A stretch of DNA of 64,000 nt from Pseudanabaena mucicola str. Chao 1806 (GTDB taxonomy: Bacteria; Cyanobacteriota; Cyanobacteriia; Pseudanabaenales; Pseudanabaenaceae). The position numbers and the translations under genes were made by a program. Of the stretch, positions 35,930-45,118 are shown one piece after another. Position 1 is the stretch's first letter; every line of letters starts with the position of its first letter. The notes under the pieces were generated by a model. The model did no database searches, was not told the DNA's origin, and was given only the letters and a program-made list of their open reading frames with translations. Location of the stretch: NCBI RefSeq assembly GCF_030323025.1, contig NZ_CP097329.1, forward strand, positions 2,486,501-2,550,500. The letters are read 5' to 3'.

Positions 35930-37621
35930 CTAGATAACCTTGGTGGGACAATTTTTATCCACAAGAGCCTTAAAAGATATTTCACGATGTTTAATCAAAG
36001 TCTCTAATGGCAAAGCACTCCGTAAATGTTGCCAAGGCAGAACCTGATGAATATCCCAATTCTCATGAACATACCAAGATAACGGTGGCAACTGCCCACG
36101 GAGTTCCTTAAAAGCGCGTTTATAAGAACCATCACTCGGGACATCCCCATTACTATAGCTGCAAGCCAAACGTAATAACTTAGTCAGACGGCGATCGCCT
36201 CTTGAAATCATCGCTTGCATAATGGAATCTTTATAACTTTCAGGACGAAATTCAACCCCTTTCGGTACAAGCTTCTTGCGGAAATGCTGCATCTTCTTCT
36301 CGGCAGTAGTGCTGACCCCCTGCCATTGCCAAGGCGTATGGGACTTGGGCACAAAAGTACTACAGCCAAAGGTGATTTTGAGCTTTGGAGCAATTTTACG
36401 CAGAGAGAGCAACATCTCAATCGTCTGCTCAATATCACCATCATTTTCCATCGGCACACCTGCCATACCGTAAAGCTTCAGCGACTTCAATCCTCCAGCC
36501 TGAGCATTAATTGCAGCTTGTTTGATTTCATCGTTATGTAACTTCTTATTGATGATTTCCCGCAAGCGTTCAGAACCACTCTCGATCGCAATTGTCGCGG
36601 ATCGGCTATCACGGCTAGAGAGAATTCGTGCTAATTTTTCTGTGAGGGTATTAGTACGAACCGAGGCAAGACTGAGCCGCACATCATCAAATTGCGGATG
36701 AGCAAGATAATCCAATAAAGTTTCAAACTCAGGATGTTGAGTAATCGATGCCCCAAGCAGACCTAAGCGCTTGGTGACAGTTAAGCCCTTAGCGATCGCA
36801 GGAATTAAGCTGGTTTCCAAATTTGCAGTCCGAAAAGGTAGCGTGAGATAACTAGCCAAACAGAAGCGACACATTTCTGGACAACTCCGCACCACTTCCA
36901 CCATGAAAATACTCTCCCAAACTGCTTTTTCAGTAACGACCGTAGAAGCTGAAAGAGTATTTCCTTTATAGGTTTGCTTATGGATGATAGCGGGAATATC
37001 AGAATCTATGGGTTGAATTGAAGTGATCGCCCCATCCTCTGATTCATAGGATACTTCATAGAGTTGCGGTACATAAACGCCTTCTAGTTTCACTAAATGA
37101 CGCAGTTTTACTTCTCGACTAGCATGACGGACTTCTTGATAAGCATTCAGGAAGTTGCCAATTAAGTCTTCACCATCACCCAGCAAAATAACATCAAACC
37201 AAGCAGCGAATGGTTCAGGATTGGCAGTTAGCACTGGTCCTCCACCAAATACTAGTGGATGCTTGTCGGTGCGATCGCTAGTATCAATGGGAATGTCAAA
37301 CTTCTGTAAGGCTGCAAGAATATTGACATAATCCAATTCCCATGAAAAGGAGAAGCCCAAAATCTCCATCTGTCGCGGTAAGTCCTCATGGGCATCCGTA
37401 AACCAACGCCTCACATTAACCTGCGATCGCGTGGCTAAATTTGCCCAAACCCCTTGATAGCCTAAGCTTGTAATTCCCACACTGTAGGTACTAGGAAAAG
37501 CAAAAACAAGATTAATTGCATTGCGATCGGGTGTAGCTGGTTCAAAGAGCAAATGTTCGGACTGGAAGTATGATTGATTCAAGGATTCGGCAATAGAGTG
37601 CAGTATTGCTATACTACACAA
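35930..37621 (-). CDS. B12-binding-like radical SAM protein
   Basis: 563 residues. The N-terminal part (about 35-190) resembles the B12-binding-type domain of the large radical SAM group (YSVGITSLGYQGVWANL, GGGPVLTANPEPFAAWFDVILLGDGED). The radical SAM core follows: CPEMCRFC near residue 247 supplies CxxxCxxC for the 4Fe-4S cluster, with later LRTNTLTEKLARIL, TIAIESGSERLREIINK and KLYGMAGVPMENDGDIEQ strands. It is related to the uncharacterised TIGR03960-type proteins. The substrate is unknown. The frame begins with a TTG at 37621, and the true start is uncertain by several codons. Confidence 0.8.
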   Translation of the reverse strand: MCSIAILHSIAESLNQSYFQSEHLLFEPATPDRNAINLVFAFPSTYSVGITSLGYQGVWANLATRSQVNVRRWFTDAHEDLPRQMEILGFSFSWELDYVNILAALQKFDIPIDTSDRTDKHPLVFGGGPVLTANPEPFAAWFDVILLGDGEDLIGNFLNAYQEVRHASREVKLRHLVKLEGVYVPQLYEVSYESEDGAITSIQPIDSDIPAIIHKQTYKGNTLSASTVVTEKAVWESIFMVEVVRSCPEMCRFCLASYLTLPFRTANLETSLIPAIAKGLTVTKRLGLLGASITQHPEFETLLDYLAHPQFDDVRLSLASVRTNTLTEKLARILSSRDSRSATIAIESGSERLREIINKKLHNDEIKQAAINAQAGGLKSLKLYGMAGVPMENDGDIEQTIEMLLSLRKIAPKLKITFGCSTFVPKSHTPWQWQGVSTTAEKKMQHFRKKLVPKGVEFRPESYKDSIMQAMISRGDRRLTKLLRLACSYSNGDVPSDGSYKRAFKELRGQLPPLSWYVHENWDIHQVLPWQHLRSALPLETLIKHREISFKALVDKNCPTKVI

Positions 37622-37865
37622 TTTGCGGGTTAATCCTTAAAGACTACAGCGCGTTCCATTGAAAGCATTATTTTGCAAAGCCTTCAAAGGGGAGTATCTC
37701 AATTAGTCGCTAAGTATAAATATTTATAACTAAAATTCAACGTTTCAGGCTTAGGCAGCAACGAAAATACTGCAAATCTCATTAATTAGTCATATATTTA
37801 AACACCCAAAACAACGATTTTAGGCGTTTTCAATACTAAGTATAATTACTCGGCGCTAAAGTGAG

Positions 37866-38173
37866 ATGCCCTCCCTAGACATCGCCCTCCGCCGCAGGTT
37901 CACCTTTATCGAACTCAAACCCGATCCAGAATTGCTCAAAGACAAAGTTATCGAAGGCATCAAACTAGACCAACTGCTCATCCAACTCAACAAACGCATT
38001 ACCCTCCTCATCTGAGAGTAGCGATCGGTGAACAATTTATGCCAGTGATGACCATAGACCCCGCATTGCAAAAAGCACTCGGTAATTTCTTCCCTTCTGA
38101 ACCTCAGTATGAAATCACAGAATTAGAAGATGATAACTTTAGAGATGCGTTGTCGAAATTGACTGATAGGTAA
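37866..38173 (+). pseudogene. McrB-like AAA+ remnant fused to other debris
   Basis: From 37866 to 38015 the frame reads MPSLDIALRRRFTFIEL followed by KLDQLLIQLNKRITLL, then TGA. SLDIALRRRFTFIEL is the sensor/arginine-finger region of McrB-type AAA+ restriction GTPases (D..ALRRRF.F.E). The expected continuation LDxDHxIGHSYF is absent. A second frame then runs to 38173 (FMPVMTIDPALQKALGNFF, ending KLTDR) and I do not recognise it. There is no gene start upstream. This is a fragment of a lost type IV restriction system joined to something else. Confidence 0.6.
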
Positions 38174-38192
38174 TGCGTGTTTGCGCTTAGTC

Positions 38193-39041
38193 CTATTGAG
38201 ATTGATTGAAAAGATTATTAAAATTGAGAGTTTCTTGACGACTGGCTCGAAACCTTGTGGTTTCATCATCTATCTGTTGAGCGATTTCCTGCTCACTCTT
38301 AGTAGCCGCAGGCGAAGATGCCATCACATTCAACTTAAAAGTTACCTGCTTCACCATGAGCTGCTGCATATCCAGATCAATGTGAATTGCATTATTACCT
38401 ATAATTTCAGCTAGTTTGCTATTAACTAGAGATTCAGTAATTTGATCAAGGGGTTGGTTCAGCAATTGATGCTCACCGATGAGAGTTTGCTTTACCAATT
38501 CCTCGATATCACCAAATTGTAATAATTTGGCTAACTGATCAGCGATCGCCATAGTATCATTGCCAACGACCTGCGCTAACGCATCTTCCCACTTAAATTG
38601 TGATGAGACTCTTTGAATTAGCGATGTGATTTCCAATTGATGTAGTTGTGCGTTCTCAACTAAAGGAATAATCGCTAAAATTGTATTAACCACATCAGGC
38701 ATCTGCTCAGGTTGAAATTTCTGAGCATAAGCCGTGAGAGTTTGCAGTACCTGATGTTCTAGAGTTTGTTGCCATTGCCTGACTCCCTGTACCAAGGTTA
38801 GCGTCGCATTATCTGTAATCGAATTAGCGATCGCCTTAATATCAAATTGACTAGCTACTTGCTGAACTAGAGATGTAACTTGAGTTGGAGATAACTCAGG
38901 AATACCGAGTTGCTTTTGCTTAAACGTGACAATTGAACTAGCGATCGCCATTACCTCTTCAGGAAAAGTTGGCACACCAAAGCTCTTAGTATATGCCTTG
39001 AGGCTATCGAGTAGCTCTTGCTCAGTAATTACATCATTCAT
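38193..39041 (-). CDS. Helical repeat protein of unknown function
   Basis: 282 residues from the ATG at 39041, which is preceded by AGGGAG. It was not recognised. The protein is nearly all helix with no membrane segment. Two modules are similar: TSLVQQVASQFDIKAIANSI and TSLIQRVSSQFKWEDALAQV, each followed by a helix ending in a polar turn, so it is an internal duplication. Gln is very frequent. The frame is open for 29 more codons upstream, but those lie within a family-1 MITE repeat (opening MCCGRFAPATQL) and are probably not translated. Confidence 0.65.
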   Translation of the reverse strand: MNDVITEQELLDSLKAYTKSFGVPTFPEEVMAIASSIVTFKQKQLGIPELSPTQVTSLVQQVASQFDIKAIANSITDNATLTLVQGVRQWQQTLEHQVLQTLTAYAQKFQPEQMPDVVNTILAIIPLVENAQLHQLEITSLIQRVSSQFKWEDALAQVVGNDTMAIADQLAKLLQFGDIEELVKQTLIGEHQLLNQPLDQITESLVNSKLAEIIGNNAIHIDLDMQQLMVKQVTFKLNVMASSPAATKSEQEIAQQIDDETTRFRASRQETLNFNNLFNQSQ

Positions 39042-39064
39042 CGCATGATTCTCCCTAGAAAAAG

Positions 39065-39144
39065 GGTTAGTGTTGCAAAGTAATTTTTTTAGTAATTGTG
39101 TTGCGGGCGCAAAGCGCCCGCAACACAATTACATTGCATGACTC
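39065..39144. mobile_element. MITE-like repeat family 1, copy E
   Basis: About 80 bp, opposite in orientation to copy A. It runs from GTTAGTGTTGCAAAG to ATTGCATGACT and keeps the full GTTGCGGGCGCAAAGCGCCC palindrome. It sits between the DUF2330 stop and the start of the helical protein gene. In both directions it opens a reading frame that begins MCCGR.APATQL. Confidence 0.8.
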
Positions 39145-39149
39145 AGCAG

Positions 39150-40532
39150 TTATTTCCAGATATTTTCCCAGAAAGGAACCTCTACTGGCTTAGGCAAACC
39201 AGAAAGATTCATCTTACGACGAATATCGGCAATATTCCAACCCGTGAGATTTGCGAGGGTTTGGGCTTCTTTTTCAAAGCGTGGACGCAATGATTTTTGA
39301 TATTCGCGACCAGCATCACAGTTTGTCTCACCCTTAAATGGATGGCGCAACACATAACGACCTTGGAAAGATTCTTGATTGGAAGTTTCCTTAAAAGCTA
39401 GGTCTTCAGGGAATTTATCACGGTTATAGCGAATATGTAAGCGCGTAATGAAAACGCGACCACCATTAGGAGGAAATATTGGGCGAATTCGCCGACTTGA
39501 TGGCTGATTTGAACTGGGGGAATCGAGCCAGAATACACCCGCTTTGCGAAGTTCTTCCTGTGACAGCGGATCAGCCGAGCAAGGATCACAGCTTGACATA
39601 TCCCAAGCATATTCCAAGAAAGCGACTTTGCGACCTTCTTTGTTATAGGAATTCTTGAACATGGACTTATAGAATTCGCCAAATTCATTCTTTACATATA
39701 CAGGAATATCGTCGCCCGATGGGACTTTAATCGTGCGATAGTTGGCGACCTCAGCTTGTCCCTTAGGCGAGAGAATATAAACTAACAAATCTTGATCACC
39801 ATTAGCATTCAACATTCCTAGACGAATCGGTAGCATGAACTTGTTTGATTCGTATGCCATCATTAAGGGACGGAGAACCTGCGAACCTGTTTTGTTCAAT
39901 TCGGCAATATTCACCTTTGCCACAAAGAACTTCATGTTTTGGCGAATATAGGGCTGAAGTAATTCCTTTGCCCCTTTGGGGATTTTGTAATCATTATCAA
40001 CTAACCAAGCTTCTAACCCGTCGGATTCCTTGGCACTGAGAATGAGAATGTCATATTCACCAACAGAAAACTTCGCTTCAATCGTAACTTGATAATTATC
40101 ACGACTTGCCTTTGCTTCCATCGGAGCCGCCGCACTTGTTCCGCGTATCACGCTCATGCGGTCATAGGCTTCATATCTTGCACAGGGATCAGAATCATAA
40201 TATTCGACTAGGCGAGGAGCACTAAAAGAATCAAGGCGATCGATGATTTTCTGTTCTCCAATGCGAACTTGCTTTTCTTTTAACAATACTGGTACTGGCA
40301 CAACGAGTGCAAAGTCTTTAACATCGCCTTGATAGTCATTCGCCATCGTCAAAACCGTGCGCTTGCCATCACGAGCAATCACCACCTGCGAAGCCTTATT
40401 AAACAGACTAGCATCAGCTTGGGATACATAAAATCCACAAAAGGCAAATACTGCAGGGGAATAGGCAAAGACAACTACACAGACAAGGGTAGTACTGATG
40501 AGTACTTGCATCCAATTCAAAAAGCGTTTCAT
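39150..40532 (-). CDS. Exported DUF2330 protein
   Basis: 460 residues. A signal peptide (about 1-31, ending AVFAFCGFYV) leads to the DUF2330 core: CGFYVSQADASLFNKASQVVIARDGKRTVLTM, then YQGDVKDFALVVPVPV, which are typical of the family. Several Cys (near 32, in YDSDPCARYEAY, in DMSSCDPCSADPLSQEE) are conserved and may form disulphides. The function of DUF2330 is unknown. It lies 67 bp after an RnfD-like gene on the same strand, with one hairpin between them, and the pair may work together at the membrane surface. Confidence 0.85.
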   Translation of the reverse strand: MKRFLNWMQVLISTTLVCVVVFAYSPAVFAFCGFYVSQADASLFNKASQVVIARDGKRTVLTMANDYQGDVKDFALVVPVPVLLKEKQVRIGEQKIIDRLDSFSAPRLVEYYDSDPCARYEAYDRMSVIRGTSAAAPMEAKASRDNYQVTIEAKFSVGEYDILILSAKESDGLEAWLVDNDYKIPKGAKELLQPYIRQNMKFFVAKVNIAELNKTGSQVLRPLMMAYESNKFMLPIRLGMLNANGDQDLLVYILSPKGQAEVANYRTIKVPSGDDIPVYVKNEFGEFYKSMFKNSYNKEGRKVAFLEYAWDMSSCDPCSADPLSQEELRKAGVFWLDSPSSNQPSSRRIRPIFPPNGGRVFITRLHIRYNRDKFPEDLAFKETSNQESFQGRYVLRHPFKGETNCDAGREYQKSLRPRFEKEAQTLANLTGWNIADIRRKMNLSGLPKPVEVPFWENIWK

Positions 40533-40555
40533 AATATTTCAAATAATAAAGGTTG

Positions 40556-40600
40556 GAGAATCGTTAAAAGCTTTACTAAGTAAAGCTTTTAACGATTCTC
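40556..40600. repeat. Perfect 21-bp hairpin between RnfD-like and DUF2330 genes
   Basis: Arms 40556-40576 and 40580-40600 with loop TAA are exact reverse complements. It starts at the stop codon of the RnfD-like gene. It may be a terminator or an mRNA-stabilising element that sets the ratio of the two products. Confidence 0.65.
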
Positions 40601-41502
40601 TAGATCTGAATGCTCAATCGTCTTGGCAACCATTGGAATCTCGGGGCATTCCATAGGCGATCGCCTAAAACTGTAAGAGGCGAGATTAGAAATAACGCAT
40701 AAAACATCGCGTCATTATTAAAAAACACATTGCGGAAGATAAAGGCTAAAACTGCGATCGCTATAGCCCAAATTAGTCTGGCGATCTTGGCATTGGGGAT
40801 GGAACGTGGATCAGTAATCATAAACAATGCAAACAGCAACAAAGAGCCACTAGTCAAACGATGGACTAATACATCCCAAGTCCAACCCAGCCAGAGATTG
40901 CGTAATCCTTCTAATAGGGCATAGGTAACAAAAAACATGACGCTCGTATCCCAACGCCCAACTTTTTTGAGAACGATGCCACCTAAACCGAGAAATATCA
41001 AAGCGTATAAACTATCTTCGCCCCATTGCCCGTTAGAAACCCATGCGTGATTGTCCCAAACAAAACTATCCAGCAACAAAACAACCACAATCCCAAAATT
41101 TGCAGGATTAAACCAATGTTTGCCATTGGTACGAAAAATAAATTTGCTGGTGATCGCTAAAAATGATGCACAGGCGATCGCACCATAACTATCGGAGCGT
41201 AATAATAAACTTAATCCCAAAGCCGTAATCGTGGCACTCTTGAGTGATAACCAGCGCTCCTGTTTTGAAGCCACTGGTGGGAATAGACTGACCATAGCTA
41301 TTTGCGTAAGCCAACAAGTCATAAAGGTCAGCGCGATCGCCATTGGTTTCAATGACCAATCACGAGTACTTACACCTAAAATCAAAAATACAGATAGAAA
41401 CAGAATCTGATAATCGCGAGCATCTTTGAAAAGATGTGTGCTAACTGCGAAAATTCTGGAAAGCGATCGCGGCATCGCGAAAGGCAACTTCAATGACTGC
41501 AT
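40600..41502 (-). CDS. RnfD/NqrB-like integral membrane protein
   Basis: 300 residues from the ATG at 41502 (a TTG 15 codons earlier is also in frame). About eight hydrophobic helices are present. The segments GKHWFNPANFGIVVVLLL and RLTSGSLLLFALFMITDPRSIPNAKIAR match the RnfD/NqrB family of flavin-bearing membrane subunits, where NPxxxGI and TDP motifs are conserved. The family's covalent flavin site (S/T-G-A-T) is not evident; SGSL stands at a nearby place. No other rnf or nqr gene is adjacent, so it cannot be a normal Rnf complex. The next gene is DUF2330. Confidence 0.8.
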   Translation of the reverse strand: MQSLKLPFAMPRSLSRIFAVSTHLFKDARDYQILFLSVFLILGVSTRDWSLKPMAIALTFMTCWLTQIAMVSLFPPVASKQERWLSLKSATITALGLSLLLRSDSYGAIACASFLAITSKFIFRTNGKHWFNPANFGIVVVLLLDSFVWDNHAWVSNGQWGEDSLYALIFLGLGGIVLKKVGRWDTSVMFFVTYALLEGLRNLWLGWTWDVLVHRLTSGSLLLFALFMITDPRSIPNAKIARLIWAIAIAVLAFIFRNVFFNNDAMFYALFLISPLTVLGDRLWNAPRFQWLPRRLSIQI

Positions 41503-41596
41503 AGCTTTCTGATCAACAATAAATTTTGCATCAGTATAGCCACTCAAATCTTAGGAATATTGACTGTTGCAATTTTTGTAACGATCACTCGCTCTC

Positions 41597-41633
41597 AAAT
41601 AAGAAAGGGGTGCAATGCACCCCTTTCTTATTT
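41597..41633 (-). terminator. apcD terminator
   Basis: An 18-bp perfect inverted repeat (AAATAAGAAAGGGGTGCA, 41597-41614, with 41616-41633) with almost no loop lies against the apcD stop codon. The inner bases form the loop in RNA. Confidence 0.75.
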
Positions 41634-42119
41634 CTAGGATAAAGCCTGAACGATGTAGTCGAAATAAGGCTCGGCAGTGTCAGCATCTTCTTTGCTCAGC
41701 AATGCGAGAGATGCATTTTTGAGAGCGCGAATGGCATCAGCCATACCAGCTAAAGGCACTCCGAGGGAGTTATACATTTCACGAGCGCCAATGATCCCAA
41801 TTTGCTCAATTGGCTCTTTGTCACCTGCTAAGACCCCGTAGGTAACGAGGCGTATGTACCAAGTGAAGTCTCTCAGGCACTGGTTGCGCTGCTTCTGTCC
41901 ATAGGCATTACCTCCAGGAGAGATGTAGTCAGGGTGAATTCTAAATAGTTCTGTTGTTGCTTTCTTGACGATTTTATCTTCGCTTTCTGCCAAGACTGTG
42001 GCAATCCGCACTCTTTGAGCGCCAGTAGCGAGAAAGTTCTTTACGCTCTGTAGCTCGGCAATGGTGGGATAACGAAGTTCTTCGTCAGCTCTTTCTAAAA
42101 CTTGAATAACTACACTCAT
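41634..42119 (-). CDS. apcD: Allophycocyanin-B alpha-type subunit (ApcD)
   Basis: 161 residues. ApcD is a terminal emitter of the phycobilisome core and passes energy mainly to photosystem I or II. The chromophore-binding Cys is C81 in [22 protein letters not shown]. Opening [19 protein letters not shown], the [12 protein letters not shown] segment and the ending [13 protein letters not shown]-like tail fit ApcD rather than ApcA, ApcB or ApcF. The frame is open 27 codons upstream, but the ATG at 42119 is the family start. It stands alone, away from the apcABC cluster, as is normal for apcD. Confidence 0.93.
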   Translation of the reverse strand: MSVVIQVLERADEELRYPTIAELQSVKNFLATGAQRVRIATVLAESEDKIVKKATTELFRIHPDYISPGGNAYGQKQRNQCLRDFTWYIRLVTYGVLAGDKEPIEQIGIIGAREMYNSLGVPLAGMADAIRALKNASLALLSKEDADTAEPYFDYIVQALS

Positions 42120-42251
42120 GATTAAAATAGGAAATTTAATATATTCGCCATCTAGTCTACCAAAAGCAGTGGATGCGCTAAGACTTTGTAATAAAATCAC
42201 AAATCTTCACGTAACTTTACAGCACCTTGCCCTGCAATAAATGAGAAAGAT

Positions 42252-42288
42252 TTTTTTAAAAAGCTTACCAATTAAGCTTTTTAAAAAA
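42252..42288. repeat. Hairpin upstream of apcD / after the transglutaminase-fold gene
   Basis: A 16-bp perfect stem (TTTTTTAAAAAGCTTA with its complement) with the 5-nt loop CCAAT lies 63 bp past the stop of the next gene. On the minus strand it ends in a T-rich tract, fitting a terminator for that gene. Confidence 0.6.
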
Positions 42289-42350
42289 TGTTTATCTCTA
42301 GTCAACTTTGTCGAGACCTTGATAAGAACTGTATAAGAATAGTTACAATC

Positions 42351-44714
42351 TTAAACCTTGGATTTAAGTTGTTTCAGTAACATTTGTAGCTCTGTGTCTA
42401 AACTGTAATCACGACGCTGATCGCTATGCCGATCACCATAACGCCAGTCTTGATAAATCTGAGTGATTTGAGCGATCGCTGAAGCCTGTTGATCTGATAC
42501 ACGATCACGCAGGCTTACCACATATTCTTGTGGCGTTTGCTGGGGTGATTTGGGTTTACCTTGCTCAGCGAGCCATTGCAACATTTGTTGATAGGTGCGT
42601 TGAGGTATGGGCATCTTGCCTAACTGCTGCACACGCCACCACCAGATAATCAACTGCCATAAAGCCCAGCATCCAATGCCAAAGCCAAAGGCAATCGCTA
42701 GCCCAAAGGCAATTCCAATCCAACCCATTTCGATCAACCAGCTAATCACCCCACCGATAAACTTGCCAATACTGTCAAATAAATTGCCGAAGAAATTATT
42801 GACAGGAGTAGGTAAAAGTTTGGCGATCCAACTCCAAAAGGTTTGAATTACGCCGAAGGTGCGATTGTTTTCAATTGAGGGAGGGAATAGGGGACGACTA
42901 GGGACGGGATCAAAGGCAAACCACCCATAAACAGGAAAAAATACTTCAACCACAGATTGTGTATCTGTATTTTGCACCTCATATAGCCCTGTAAATGGGT
43001 TGAATTTCCCTGAAGCAAAGCCAACCACATAGCGGGTAGGAATACCGAGCGATCGCAACATAATCGCCAATGTGGACACAAAATGACTCTCCTCGCCACC
43101 ACCCTGCTCCACAAATTGCGATACCACATCGCCTTTGGTTTCATCAAATTTGAGTGGTTTCACCACAAAGTTTTGTTTCAGCCCCTGCGTGAGTTGTATT
43201 GCTAGATCATAGGGATTATCCACGGTGATTGGCTTACCCTGAGCGTCTTGAGCATTTGCGATTAAACTTAAAGCCTTATCCCGCACCTGCGGTGACAAGT
43301 TCGGCGGGATTTTTAAATAATAGTTACGAATTGCGCGAGGATATTCGTTGGGCATCTGGCGCAATAGTTGCGGATCACGTTCTGGCACATTTGAGATCAC
43401 CGTATAGGTCATGTCCTCAGGCAATGGACCAGGACTGCGAATCATCCCTTCGAGATCTACATCCAACTCTTCACTAGGAAAAAAGATGCGATTGGGCACT
43501 GCTGCCGCAGGGACAAGGTTTGGGAAATTCTTAGAAGTAATCGTGTATGTCTGGACAACCTCTTGGAATGCGATCGGCTTGATGGCTTTACTAGAACCAA
43601 TAAAAGCATAGGTCGGAATTGGCAAGAGAAATTCGTAATTAAGGGGATTACGTTTGAGAGTGCGGAGTTGCTGCGGATTGTTTCGAGAAATGCGCCATCC
43701 TTTACCCGTAAATTCATCGTATGCCATCACTTGCCAAAATAGCTCTGCTTGCGATCGCACCCGCATAACTAATTCCGATCTGCGTTTTTTATTAAGTTGA
43801 CTTGCCCCCGATGAAGTTGTATCAATCTCAGGGGCAAATAACGGTGGTAAAGTATCTTGATCATTATTACTTTCACCCGTATTGCTGCCAGTGCCAACAT
43901 TCCCCGAGCCATTAGTTCCAGATTGACTCTGTTGAGTTTGCTGCTGTCTGTTTAAAATTCCCCCACGTGGAATTTCACGCTGAATCGAAAGATTAACACT
44001 AACAGGAAAGTTGCGTAGTTGAAACCCTGGTAAACGTGGCAAAAAGGCAAATATAGTTAAACCCAAGACTAAAATGATCGCCAGTAATCCTAGTAAAGGT
44101 CTTAGGGAGACCCCCATCTTTTCTAGTTGAAAACTCTGAGTTTTTACGCCTAAACGTGATCTGTGATCCAGAAATAAAATCGGTAGCCCAATGATCAAAA
44201 AAACAATTAACCAGAGTGCAAAGATCATTGTCTGGCTCAAGGTTGCCGCTACAGCCATCAGGATCAAGCCAATCACAATCGAATAGCCTAAGTCCTTGCG
44301 ACGAGGAAGGTCAAAGCTATGCAACACCTGTAACTGAATCAACAATCTCGCCAACAATAGCTTTGTATCTTCAGCCATTCGCACAAGGTCGTTGATAAAG
44401 ATCACCAACATTGCAATCATGGTGATTGCAATGCATAATTTCACAAGCACATTGCGTTTGCGTCTGGCATACCATGCCCAGACAGCCGCGATCGCACTGA
44501 GAGGTATCGCCCAAATACTGTTATTTGTACTTGCCACAGCATCAATTGCCCCAATGCTGATAAATACAAAAATTTGCACCATCACCCGCAAAGGAATCGA
44601 GTCTTCAACCCCTTTAACTGTAAATTCTGAGGCTTGTCGCAATTTCTCAAATGCACCAGTCTTTTTTGGAGGCTGTGATGGGGGATCTACTTGGGGTTGC
44701 CGAATCGTATCCAT
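42351..44714 (-). CDS. TgpA-like membrane protein with a transglutaminase fold lacking catalytic residues
   Basis: 787 residues from the ATG at 44714. Several membrane helices in the N-terminal third (DUF3488-like), a periplasmic transglutaminase-core domain, a late membrane helix (MGWIGIAFGLAIAFGFGIGCW) and a cytoplasmic helical tail (DUF4129-like) give the TgpA layout. In active members the catalytic Cys lies in GxCEHFAS and the His in DAHAW. Here the matching segments read GGGEESHFVSTLAIMLRSLG (about 535) and NTDTQSVVEVFFPVYGWFAFDP, so Cys is replaced by Glu and His by Gln; only the Asp region remains. It is probably not a protease or transglutaminase. A Gln/Ser-rich linker lies near 250-280. 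Confidence 0.82.
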   Translation of the reverse strand: MDTIRQPQVDPPSQPPKKTGAFEKLRQASEFTVKGVEDSIPLRVMVQIFVFISIGAIDAVASTNNSIWAIPLSAIAAVWAWYARRKRNVLVKLCIAITMIAMLVIFINDLVRMAEDTKLLLARLLIQLQVLHSFDLPRRKDLGYSIVIGLILMAVAATLSQTMIFALWLIVFLIIGLPILFLDHRSRLGVKTQSFQLEKMGVSLRPLLGLLAIILVLGLTIFAFLPRLPGFQLRNFPVSVNLSIQREIPRGGILNRQQQTQQSQSGTNGSGNVGTGSNTGESNNDQDTLPPLFAPEIDTTSSGASQLNKKRRSELVMRVRSQAELFWQVMAYDEFTGKGWRISRNNPQQLRTLKRNPLNYEFLLPIPTYAFIGSSKAIKPIAFQEVVQTYTITSKNFPNLVPAAAVPNRIFFPSEELDVDLEGMIRSPGPLPEDMTYTVISNVPERDPQLLRQMPNEYPRAIRNYYLKIPPNLSPQVRDKALSLIANAQDAQGKPITVDNPYDLAIQLTQGLKQNFVVKPLKFDETKGDVVSQFVEQGGGEESHFVSTLAIMLRSLGIPTRYVVGFASGKFNPFTGLYEVQNTDTQSVVEVFFPVYGWFAFDPVPSRPLFPPSIENNRTFGVIQTFWSWIAKLLPTPVNNFFGNLFDSIGKFIGGVISWLIEMGWIGIAFGLAIAFGFGIGCWALWQLIIWWWRVQQLGKMPIPQRTYQQMLQWLAEQGKPKSPQQTPQEYVVSLRDRVSDQQASAIAQITQIYQDWRYGDRHSDQRRDYSLDTELQMLLKQLKSKV

Positions 44715-44834
44715 AGCTTTATAAAAAATTGGAATGAGATAGCGCACAATGCACGTCTCTCTACTCTAACCCGATCTTATGGGTTTCGTCTTGCAACTAT
44801 CTCATACATCCTCATACATCACTTTGCACCTTTC

Positions 44835-44877
44835 AAGATCAAGAATAGCGACACTTTGTGTCACTATTCTTGATCTT
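44835..44877 (+). terminator. Terminator-like hairpin with no obvious gene upstream
   Basis: Arms of 20 bp with one mismatch (44835-44854, 44858-44877) and a TTT loop are followed by TTTTTTG on the plus strand. No plus-strand gene precedes it, so it may end antisense transcription or be a repeat. Confidence 0.45.
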
Positions 44878-44942
44878 ATTTTTTGTCTTAATAATATGCA
44901 AAAGCTACTTACCATCAGTTCGGGTTAATCAGGCAAATTTTA

Positions 44943-45031
44943 AAAGCCCAAAAGTAAAAGCCTTGCTAAGAAATACTTTTACTTTTGGGCTTTGAGAGAG
45001 GGTTTGCTACACAAACCATCTCTCAAAGCCC
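44943..45031. repeat. Two mutually exclusive hairpins sharing GGGCTTT
   Basis: The first stem (18 bp) joins 44943-44960 with 44976-44993. The second (20 bp, one mismatch) joins 44987-45006 with 45012-45031. The seven bases 44987-44993 belong to both, so only one can form fully at a time. Confidence 0.65.
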
Positions 45032-45118
45032 GTTTCAAATTATCCAGAGCTCGCGTTACTTAATAAAAATTGAATAAGCCGTAAATGCTAAATACTTAAT
45101 CTGCAACCACAGTACTTT

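Noticed and set aside
37856-38071. Minus-strand frame over the McrB-like debris
   Set aside because: The plus strand gives recognisable McrB residues; the minus frame does not.
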